Below, piece by piece: positions 26,104 through 33,430 of a DNA stretch of 56,936 nucleotides; position 1 is the stretch's first letter; each line of letters starts with the position of its first letter. Both the position numbers and the translations under genes were made by a program. Under the pieces are notes generated by a model, which had not been told where the DNA came from, made no database searches, and worked only from the letters and a program-made list of their open reading frames with translations. This DNA is from Bacillota bacterium (GTDB taxonomy: Bacteria > Bacillota > Clostridia > Acetivibrionales > DTU013). The stretch is taken from assembly GCA_023411575.1 (NCBI GenBank), contig JAEYOP010000004.1, forward strand, positions 1-56,936, read 5' to 3'.

Positions 26104-26124
26104 CATGCATACGCCGTATGCATG
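26104..26124. promoter_or_regulatory. Palindrome upstream of the LysM-protein gene, candidate operator
   Basis: CATGCATAC and GTATGCATG are perfect 9-bp arms around GCC, 25 bp before the start codon and next to a TATATT (-10-like) sequence. No T-tract follows, so a protein site is more likely than a terminator. Confidence 0.4.
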
Positions 26125-26157
26125 CTGTCCTATACTACAGCAGGCCGGGGGGCTGTT

Positions 26158-26268
26158 TCAAGCTGTAATAACTGGCTGTAAAGCAGTTTGTTTGCCTTTA
26201 TTGTAAACAAGGACCAGTCCCGCCATTTCATTGGAATTTCCGCACGGCAGGATTCTGGCTATATCACT
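26158..26268 (-). pseudogene. Remnant of a Phd/YefM antitoxin gene
   Basis: The minus-strand frame from 26268 to the stop at 26158 reads SDIARILPCGNSN at its start. This is nearly the same as KDVARILPCEKSN in the Phd domain of the fusion gene at 15576-16304. The upstream part of the domain is missing and the downstream 24 residues show no match. It abuts the end of the GH18 gene, so it is most likely a leftover of an antitoxin gene lost by rearrangement. Confidence 0.5.
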
Positions 26269-26270
26269 TC

Positions 26271-27911
26271 CTACTTCATTGCCAATATGGGACCGTCCGC
26301 CAGGTAAGGCGCGGACCGGTCCATCAGCGCAGCCATCTGGCCGCGGGCAATTTGATCCTCCGGATGGAATTTCCCGTCGGGATAGCCCTGCAGGATGCCT
26401 GCCGCGGCGATCCTGTTGATGGCGTCAAAGGACCAGGCCGAGCTTTCCGTCGTTATATCGGGAAATGCCGCGTTCGAAGCGTTCCCCAGCTTCAGAACCC
26501 TGTCCAGCATGACCGCCATCTGTTCCCTGGTCAACGGCGCATCGGGCTCGAACCGGCCGTTGCCGGTCCCTTCCACAAGGCCGTATTGCCTGGCCGTCTC
26601 AATCTGGAGAAACGCCCAGTGGCTTGCCGTATCGGAGAAGGACGCCTGCTCGCCGGCTGCAGAGGTATCCAGCCCCAGCGCCCTGACCAGGATAACCGCC
26701 GCCTGTGCCCTCGTAACGGGCGCATTCGGCAGGAACTGGGTATCGGACACGCCGATCATCCAGCCCTTCCCGATCATCTCCAGGATGGACTGCCTCGCCC
26801 AGCTGCTCTGAGCGTCCTTGAAATAGACCCCGTTGAGCCACAGGGAATAATAGTCCCAGGTATTCTCCGATTCCTGTCCGAGGCTCCAGCTTCCGCTCCC
26901 CTTCAGGCCGTACCGCTGGATAAGGGCCAGCTTGCTTTTCAGGGACTGTTCGTTTTCATACCAGATGTCGTATTTGCCAGCCTCCAGCGTCTTGCCGAAA
27001 ACCGAAGGCTTCACATCGCTTTTCAGGATGGTGATGGTCGCTTTGGGCGACTGCCGGGTGCTGTCATAGGTTATCTTCCCGCGGTATTTGGCGACCAGGC
27101 TGTCCACGGTATCATTGCTGATCCCATATCCCCCATAGCTGGAGCCCTGCTTCCAAAGCCTTCCGTAGAAAGCGATCCCCAGTACGAGCTTATTGGCGGG
27201 GACTTTTTCCAGCGCCGTCTTCACGGATTTCTCCACAAACGGATACCCGGCCACCGGTCCTGCCTCGCCTCCCTGGTAATGCTCGTCGTAGGCCATCAGC
27301 ATCAGATAATCGCAGGACTGCGCCAGCTTTTCATAATCATAGGCCGCCTGCCAGCCGGTGGTGAAGCCGTAGGGATTCACCGCGACGGCCACGGACAGGC
27401 TCTTGCCCTCCGGCAGCTTTTCTCTCAACAGCCTTACGAAGTCGGTATAAGCGTCCCTTTCCTTCTCCGTCACATTTTCAATATCGACATTGATCCCGTC
27501 GAGATCATATTCGCGGATAGCCGCTGCGACCTGAGAGGAAAGCAGTTCCCTGTTCGCCAGGGCGTTGATTCCCTCCTGCCGGTTCCAGTGATTGCTTAAA
27601 AAAGGCGTCACCTTTACGCCTCTGCTGTGCATCTGATTGATGAAATTCCGGTCCACCGCCACCGTCAGCTTCAGCGTGCCGTCCTCATTCAAATTGAAAT
27701 AGCTGGGCGAAATATCGTCCAATGAACCTCCCGTTCCGTCGACATACCCTGTGTAGGCTCCCGAATTGCCGAAATAAACGTAGCTCATATTAAATTTTTT
27801 GTCCGTTCCCGTATCCGCTGCGAGAACCGTAACTGTCCCCGCCATGGAAAGCAGCAGCGCGAGGACTGCCGGAACGGCAAGCTTTCCCCACAGGCCTGTC
27901 TTCAGGCTCAT
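26271..27911 (-). CDS. Exported glycoside hydrolase family 18 protein with SLH anchor
   Basis: A 546-residue surface enzyme: signal peptide, GH18 catalytic barrel (about 40-360), then three SLH repeats (about 370-546). The active-site motif reads DGINVDIE near residue 137, ending with the proton-donor Glu. The Asn in place of the first inner Asp resembles YaaH/SleL-type enzymes acting on peptidoglycan N-acetylglucosamine bonds rather than true chitinases. The ATG at 27911 is behind GGGGGG. TTGACA at 27977-27982 is a possible -35, but the -10 is poor. It probably remodels the wall or hydrolyses related polymers at the surface. Confidence 0.88.
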   Translation of the reverse strand: MSLKTGLWGKLAVPAVLALLLSMAGTVTVLAADTGTDKKFNMSYVYFGNSGAYTGYVDGTGGSLDDISPSYFNLNEDGTLKLTVAVDRNFINQMHSRGVKVTPFLSNHWNRQEGINALANRELLSSQVAAAIREYDLDGINVDIENVTEKERDAYTDFVRLLREKLPEGKSLSVAVAVNPYGFTTGWQAAYDYEKLAQSCDYLMLMAYDEHYQGGEAGPVAGYPFVEKSVKTALEKVPANKLVLGIAFYGRLWKQGSSYGGYGISNDTVDSLVAKYRGKITYDSTRQSPKATITILKSDVKPSVFGKTLEAGKYDIWYENEQSLKSKLALIQRYGLKGSGSWSLGQESENTWDYYSLWLNGVYFKDAQSSWARQSILEMIGKGWMIGVSDTQFLPNAPVTRAQAAVILVRALGLDTSAAGEQASFSDTASHWAFLQIETARQYGLVEGTGNGRFEPDAPLTREQMAVMLDRVLKLGNASNAAFPDITTESSAWSFDAINRIAAAGILQGYPDGKFHPEDQIARGQMAALMDRSAPYLADGPILAMK

Positions 27912-28256
27912 TGTATCCCCCCCCTTTTCTGCTAATACCTTACCTTATGCGGGGTAGAAATACAATGAACAATTTATGTCAACCTTCAGACGCCCTCCGG
28001 CAAATCCATGGCAAAAATACTACGGGAAACTTCTTTTGAATATAAATATCGTATGAAGAGATTCATTGCCTTTTATTTTTCAAAAAGAAAAAAAGCGTTG
28101 ATCCTGCTTGCGCTGATGATCCCGCTTATCTTTCTGGTTTTGCTTCTATTGAGCCTCGTACCGCCGGGCTGAAACCACCCGACTGAGGCCACCCGGCTGA
28201 TCGAGCCGGGCTGCAGAGGCTCCCGATCCGGAGCTGTGCCTTGGCGCCCTGGCGGC
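27912..28256. other. Intergenic region between the GH18 and thrC genes
   Basis: Both flanking genes are on the minus strand. I see a possible small membrane-peptide frame (28053-28172) and GC-rich imperfect repeats of CCACCCGGCTGA type near 28175-28210 with a CCCGGCT/AGCCGGG hairpin. No T-tract follows that hairpin. Nothing else is recognisable. Confidence 0.4.
28053..28172 (+). CDS. Possible 39-residue membrane peptide
   Basis: A short frame beginning MKRFIAFYFSKRKKALILL and continuing as a strongly hydrophobic span to a stop at 28170-28172. A basic N-terminus followed by one membrane helix is typical of small membrane proteins. There is no good ribosome binding site, and TATAAAT just upstream is the only promoter-like sequence. 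Conservation would decide whether it is real. Confidence 0.25.
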   Translation: MKRFIAFYFSKRKKALILLALMIPLIFLVLLLLSLVPPG

Positions 28257-29756
28257 TTACAGCCCCAGCTGCCTTCTTACTTCCTCTTTCATGTCTTCCC
28301 TGTCGCAGCTCAGGCTATGGAGGACTTTCTTGTCCGCAAGCCCATCGAGTCCCGCAGGGATTTTCAGGCCGCATTTTTCGGCCAGGATATCCAGCAATTC
28401 GAATTCGGTCTTTCCGGCAACGGCTTCCCCGCCCAAAATCGCCCCTGCAACGCTCTCGTTGAATTTAAAGGGGCTTGCGGTGGACGCGATGATTGTTTTG
28501 GTCATGTCGCCGGTGGAAATCACGTATTTGTCGTAAACATCTATGCCAACGGCGGTATGCGTATCCACCACATAACCGAACTCGTCGTAAATGGCCTTTA
28601 TGGTTCGGAGCGTTTCCTGCTCGGTCGTATAGGCGGCCCAGAACAGCTCCGTTATCTTTTTCCGCACCTCTGCGTTGACCGTGTACTTCCCGTCGCTTTT
28701 CAAGCGGTTCATCCAATCGGTCACCTGCTGCCCGTTCTTCCCCGAAAGCTCGTAAAGAAGCCTTTCCAGGTTGCTGGAGATCAGGATGTCCATCGATGGC
28801 GAAATTGTCTTTTTGAATTCCCGGATCCGGTTATAGACGCCTGTATTAATGAATTCAGTCAGGACATCATTGTCGTTGGAGGCGCAGATCAGCTTTTTGA
28901 TGGGCAGGCCCATTTCCCGAGCGTACCACGCCGCCAGGATATTTCCGAAATTTCCCGTGGGCACGGCAAAGTTGACCTGCTCGCCTTCGGCTATTTCTCC
29001 CAAAGCCAGCAGATCGGCATAGGCCGAAAAATAATAAACGATCTGCGGAACCAGCCTTCCCCAGTTGATGGAGTTTGCGGAAGAGAATTTGAAGCCCTTC
29101 CCAAGCATCTCCTCCTCCAGGGCGGGATCGGAGAAAATCGCCTTCACCCCGTTCTGCGTATCGTCAAAGTTCCCCTTGACGGCGACGGAGCAGACATTCC
29201 CGCCCTCCTGCGTCACCATCTGCATCCTCTGCACCTGGCTCACGCCATCCTCCGGGAAGAAAACGATGATCCGGGTCCCCTTCACATCCTTGAAGCCCTC
29301 GAGAGCCGCTTTTCCGGTATCTCCGGAGGTGGCTACAAGGATGACCGTTTCGGCGCTTTCCCCGGTTTTTTCGACAGCTTTGACCAGCAGCCTCGGCAGG
29401 ATCTGCAGCGCCACATCCTTGAAGGCGCAGGTGGGACCATGCCATAATTCCAGGATATAGGCGTAATTGTTCAGCTTTTTGACCGGCGCAACTTCGTCCT
29501 TTTCAAATTTTCCGTTCCCATAGGCTCCGTTGACGCAATCCAGCAATTCTTCCCTTGTATAGTCGTCGAGGTACCGTTCCAGAATCGCAACCGCTCTTTC
29601 TTTATAAGTCAACCCTGCAAGCAGGCTTATTTCTTCCGGTGCAAGCTTTACCGCGGTTTCGGGCACATACAGCCCGCCGTCCTTCGCAAGGCCCTGCTTG
29701 ATAGCCTCCGCCGATCCGATCCGTTCCGCTCCGCCGCGAGTACTTCCATAATACAT
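28257..29756 (-). CDS. thrC: Threonine synthase
   Basis: A PLP enzyme making L-threonine from O-phosphohomoserine. At 499 residues it is the longer type of threonine synthase. Lys113 in CAFKD is the expected PLP-binding lysine; later ATSGDTGKAA provides the phosphate loop and VPTGNFGN another cofactor contact. The ATG at 29756 is behind AGGGGG. No neighbour is a threonine-pathway gene. A hairpin with CAATGAAA/TTTCATTG ends (29790-29836) lies in the leader but has no T-tract, so its regulatory meaning is unclear. Confidence 0.95.
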   Translation of the reverse strand: MYYGSTRGGAERIGSAEAIKQGLAKDGGLYVPETAVKLAPEEISLLAGLTYKERAVAILERYLDDYTREELLDCVNGAYGNGKFEKDEVAPVKKLNNYAYILELWHGPTCAFKDVALQILPRLLVKAVEKTGESAETVILVATSGDTGKAALEGFKDVKGTRIIVFFPEDGVSQVQRMQMVTQEGGNVCSVAVKGNFDDTQNGVKAIFSDPALEEEMLGKGFKFSSANSINWGRLVPQIVYYFSAYADLLALGEIAEGEQVNFAVPTGNFGNILAAWYAREMGLPIKKLICASNDNDVLTEFINTGVYNRIREFKKTISPSMDILISSNLERLLYELSGKNGQQVTDWMNRLKSDGKYTVNAEVRKKITELFWAAYTTEQETLRTIKAIYDEFGYVVDTHTAVGIDVYDKYVISTGDMTKTIIASTASPFKFNESVAGAILGGEAVAGKTEFELLDILAEKCGLKIPAGLDGLADKKVLHSLSCDREDMKEEVRRQLGL

Positions 29757-29896
29757 CGTCCAATCCCCCTGATCTTTTGCTGTGGCACAATGAAATAATT
29801 CGTTCCTGCGGGAAGCTATTCTTTCATTGCGCCTGCATTCGCGGCAAGCCGCTTCATTAATAATAATATAAATGGGGGCAAATTAAAAGAACAACT

Positions 29897-30940
29897 TCAC
29901 AGAAACATCTCCGTCCCCGCCTTTTTCCCGGCTTCCACAAGCTGCCGCTTCTGCTCGCCGGACAGGGCAAAGTCCAGAAAACCCACGTCGCCGGTGTCGA
30001 TTACGCCCATATAGGCCAGGGCCGCCGGATTCCCCTCGGGCAGGCCGATATCGTGCACCGAGGCTACAAGGCTTTTGAAAAGCGATAGCGGCGTGGCAAA
30101 GCTTACGATTTTTTTGGCGGAAGAACGCAGTCTCAGGCCGGCGGTGGGAATTCCGCCGTTTCCCATCAGCCAGGAGGGAAAAGAATCCAGTACTCCTCCA
30201 TCGATCAGGCTGTATTCCTCCGATGAGCCGGAATCCCTTTTCGTGAGCACTACCGGTTTAAAGGCAAAGGGAACCGCCGTACTGATCCGTACCGCCTTCG
30301 CCACCTCGAGGTCGTCCGGATCGATCCCGTAGAACCGCACATCATCGGGCAGCGTGACAAGCTTCAGCCGGGTGCAGTCCACTCCCGTCATCCGGACCTT
30401 GTAACCCGAGGGATTGCTTTCATCCGCCCGTCCGCCCCTTAAATCCGCAAACGTCCGGATTCCCTTCTTCCGAAGCGCGCCGGCCACCCACTCTTCCAGC
30501 AGATCCCCGTCAAAAAGGCAGCCTTCCTTGCAAAGGGATACGACGCTCTGAAGAATGCCCCGCATTGCGTCGGGCTTTCCATCCGCCCCGTAGAACCGCC
30601 TGCGGACCGAAAGCTGATTCAGGAAGGCATCTACGGCGTCATCGGGCCGCAATTTGCTTTTCTTTGCAAAGGATTCCAGGTATTGCACCGCCGGTACCTT
30701 CCGGTGGATGGTCGTTCCATTGAACTTGTCGAATTCCAGGGACTCCATCGCGTCCCACATCCCTTCCGAGGGATAGCCGGCTCCGGCCAGCGCGGCGGCA
30801 ATCGCCCCCGACGACGTCCCGGCAAGGTTTACGGGAAGGAATCCCTTTTTCCGTATGCTGTCAAACGCGCCCACATAGGCGATCCCCTTCATTCCTCCGC
30901 CGCTCATGACAATATTGAGCCTCTTTATGCTTCGAATCAT
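29897..30940 (-). CDS. Patatin-like phospholipase
   Basis: A 347-residue patatin-fold acyl hydrolase. It shows the oxyanion-hole motif SGGGMKG near residue 15, the nucleophile elbow GTSSG near 44 and the catalytic Asp in DGG (LIDGGVLDSFPSW). It probably releases fatty acids from phospholipids or related esters; the substrate cannot be read from sequence. No signal peptide is present. The ATG at 30940 follows GGGGCGG, so the longer frame to 30991 is rejected. It may be co-transcribed with the TPR-protein gene, 70 bp upstream. Confidence 0.85.
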   Translation of the reverse strand: MIRSIKRLNIVMSGGGMKGIAYVGAFDSIRKKGFLPVNLAGTSSGAIAAALAGAGYPSEGMWDAMESLEFDKFNGTTIHRKVPAVQYLESFAKKSKLRPDDAVDAFLNQLSVRRRFYGADGKPDAMRGILQSVVSLCKEGCLFDGDLLEEWVAGALRKKGIRTFADLRGGRADESNPSGYKVRMTGVDCTRLKLVTLPDDVRFYGIDPDDLEVAKAVRISTAVPFAFKPVVLTKRDSGSSEEYSLIDGGVLDSFPSWLMGNGGIPTAGLRLRSSAKKIVSFATPLSLFKSLVASVHDIGLPEGNPAALAYMGVIDTGDVGFLDFALSGEQKRQLVEAGKKAGTEMFL

Positions 30941-31010
30941 ATAATACCGCCCCTGGTACCATATTATCGAAGCAGGCTCCATTCCGAGCATGTACGGAAG
31001 AGAGACAGGT

Positions 31011-32129
31011 CTATGGAATTTTGGTCAGTTCATTGATCCGGACTTTGGCACTTTTTGCATAGGTGCTCTTCGGGTATTCATTGATAAGCTTTTGGAACAG
31101 GGCGATCGCGCTTCGCGAGTCCTGCAGCGCCTGGCAGCAGCGCCCCATATAGTAAAGGGAAGCGTCCATGCGGTTGAACTCGGGATAGTAGGCCTGCACC
31201 TTTTCGAATTTCTTGATGGATTCCTGGTACTTCCGGCTGTTATAAAGCCTGTAGCCCTGGTCATAGGAAGCTTTTGCCGCCAACGGCATGACCGTTTCGT
31301 AAAGCTGGTCGAATTTCTCCTTGTCCGCGCCCGCAAACGCCACGGACTTCATTAAGAGCAGCATATCCGCCGCATTTTCATATTTTCGTTCTTTTGCAAG
31401 GGCATCGATGTCATAAAGCTTGATGACCGCCTTATAGTAATCCGCTTGCTGTACCGCGGCTTCCTTGTCCTTCTGGAGCAAATCGTATTTCTCCTGCCAT
31501 TCGGCAAGCTTGGCTTCGTAATCCGCATTTGTGCTGTTGTCCTGGGTCGTGGCTTCCATTTGGGTCGGTTCGTCCGCATCCGTCCCCTTCTCCGGCAGGG
31601 AGGCGGAAATGGCCGCCGTCAGAACTGCTCCCGCAATTAAGCCGGCCAGGACCAGCAGGACGTTCATCCACACTTTTTTCTTCAGCTTGAAAACCGGTGG
31701 GGCCGGCTTCTCCGTCCTTGGCCTTTTCAACGGTTCTCCGGGCTGTTCGGGGAGCCTTTTTACAGGCCTGCTCTTCTGGGGCTGCAGGGAATCATTCAAG
31801 CCCAGGCGCTGCGCGTAATTCATAGCCAGGATGCTGTTGGATTCCGCTTTCATGACCTTTTCAAACAGGTCGGCCGCCTTTTCGCTGTCGCCGATATAGC
31901 TGTAGCAAAGGCCGAGGAGGTTCATCGCCTCATAGAAGCGCGGGTTCATGGAGGTGGCTTTCTTAAGTTCAATGACGGCAATATCCTCGCTGCCGGATTT
32001 CAAGCTTTCAATGGCTTTATTGTAAAGAAACACCGAATTGCGGATATTGTCGGGTACCTGCTCGCCGTTACGCGCAATATCCTCCAGATTGATTGCTTTG
32101 AAATTCTGGAGTTCGCCCTTAAGATCCAT
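31011..32129 (-). CDS. Tetratricopeptide-repeat membrane protein
   Basis: 372 residues in three parts: cytoplasmic N-terminal TPR helices (about 25-110), one membrane span at about 155-175 after a basic Pro-rich linker, and an external C-terminal part. The last part has a coiled-coil-like stretch (EWQEKYDLLQKDKEAAV) and more TPR-like repeats (YYPEFNRMDASLYYMGRCC, then an ALFQKLINEYP motif). Such proteins scaffold envelope complexes. It lies 21 bp after folC, so it is probably in the secA-folC transcript. Function unknown. Confidence 0.75.
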   Translation of the reverse strand: MDLKGELQNFKAINLEDIARNGEQVPDNIRNSVFLYNKAIESLKSGSEDIAVIELKKATSMNPRFYEAMNLLGLCYSYIGDSEKAADLFEKVMKAESNSILAMNYAQRLGLNDSLQPQKSRPVKRLPEQPGEPLKRPRTEKPAPPVFKLKKKVWMNVLLVLAGLIAGAVLTAAISASLPEKGTDADEPTQMEATTQDNSTNADYEAKLAEWQEKYDLLQKDKEAAVQQADYYKAVIKLYDIDALAKERKYENAADMLLLMKSVAFAGADKEKFDQLYETVMPLAAKASYDQGYRLYNSRKYQESIKKFEKVQAYYPEFNRMDASLYYMGRCCQALQDSRSAIALFQKLINEYPKSTYAKSAKVRINELTKIP

Positions 32130-32150
32130 AAGTTACCTCACCCCTCAAGC

Positions 32151-33428
32151 CTATAATCCGAAAGCGCTCCGCACCGTTCCGATATAATAAAGCGACCCGA
32201 AAGCGCAAATCACCTCGCCGCGTCCGGCTGTTCTCATGCTTTCTTCCACAGCACTTTCAATTGTATCACTAATTTGCACATTTTTACAATAGGGCTTTGC
32301 CGCCTCCGCCAGCTCCGCCGCAGGCAGCGCCTTGGGACTGTCCGTTGTTACGGCGAACAGCCTCCCGCAGAGCGGCAGGACCGTTTCCATCATGGCGATG
32401 TAATCCTTGTCGCTGAGCACCCCCATGATCGCCGTAACGGGTCTTCCCGGGAAATACTCCTCCAGGGCGTTCCGAAGCACGATGGCCGCCTCCGCATTAT
32501 GCGCGCCGTCAATCAGGACCACCGGGTCTTTCGACAGGATTTCAAGCCTTCCCGGCCATTTCGTCCGGAGCAGGCCGCTGCGAAGCGCCCCCTCCGATAT
32601 GTTCCAGCCTTTGCGGTTCAGTTGCTTTACCGCATTGACGGCGACCGCCGCATTCCGGAGCTGATGCCTGCCCAGCAGGCCGATCCGCAGTCGCTCCAGG
32701 CTGCCGAAGCTGAACGTCTGGCCGTCTATCCCGAATTCCTGCAGGACCAGTCCGGAAAAATCGGTTTTATAAAGAGCCGCACCCCTTTCGGCGCAGGCTT
32801 TTTCAAAAACCTGCTCCACCTCCGGGGTTTGCCCGTAGAGAACCACATCCCCGCCGGGCTTTATGATCCCGGCTTTTTCAAAGGCAATCTCCGGCAGCGT
32901 CTTCCCCAGCCTGTCGGTATGGTCGTAGCTGATGGTTGCAATGACGGCCAGCTCGGGGCAATCAATGATGTTCGTGGAGTCGAACCGGCCGCCGAGGCCC
33001 ACCTCCAGGACGACGATATCGCACTGCCTGCGGTAGTAATACTCGAATGCCACAGCCGTCACGATCTCAAATTCCGTCGGGTGGTTTTCCCCCATCTCCA
33101 GCATCCTGTCGACGCATTCCTTCACAAAGCCCGTGATTTCCGCCAGGTCCTCCGGGCTGATCTCCTCGCTGCCAACCCGGATTCGCTCGGTAAAACGCTG
33201 AATAAACGGAGAGGTGTAAACACCGGTCCGGTAACCCGCCTCCATAAGAACAGTGCTTATGAAAGCCGTAGTCGAGCCCTTTCCATTGGTCCCCGCCACA
33301 TGCACAAATTTCAGTTTTTTATGCGGGTCCCCCATCAGGCTCAGGAGCAGGCCGATATTGTGAAGGCCGAGCTTGCTCCCGAACTTGAGGGTCCCGTGGA
33401 TATATTCCATTGCTTCCGTATAATTCAT
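32151..33428 (-). CDS. folC: Folylpolyglutamate synthase / dihydrofolate synthase
   Basis: Adds glutamate to dihydropteroate and/or folates using ATP. The 425-residue protein has the Mur-ligase-like P-loop GTNGKGSTT near residue 45, the conserved YTSP motif (TGVYTSPF), and the family pattern EVGLGGRFDSTN near 148. It begins two bases after the secA stop codon, so translation should be coupled to secA. It is followed closely by the TPR gene. Whether it performs both reactions cannot be decided from sequence, but single bifunctional enzymes are usual in this group. Confidence 0.93.
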   Translation of the reverse strand: MNYTEAMEYIHGTLKFGSKLGLHNIGLLLSLMGDPHKKLKFVHVAGTNGKGSTTAFISTVLMEAGYRTGVYTSPFIQRFTERIRVGSEEISPEDLAEITGFVKECVDRMLEMGENHPTEFEIVTAVAFEYYYRRQCDIVVLEVGLGGRFDSTNIIDCPELAVIATISYDHTDRLGKTLPEIAFEKAGIIKPGGDVVLYGQTPEVEQVFEKACAERGAALYKTDFSGLVLQEFGIDGQTFSFGSLERLRIGLLGRHQLRNAAVAVNAVKQLNRKGWNISEGALRSGLLRTKWPGRLEILSKDPVVLIDGAHNAEAAIVLRNALEEYFPGRPVTAIMGVLSDKDYIAMMETVLPLCGRLFAVTTDSPKALPAAELAEAAKPYCKNVQISDTIESAVEESMRTAGRGEVICAFGSLYYIGTVRSAFGL

Positions 33429-33430
33429 CT

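Noticed and set aside
29790..29836. Hairpin in the thrC leader as a T-box or attenuator
   Set aside because: No T-box specifier or GGTGGNACCGCG motif is present and no T-tract follows the stem.
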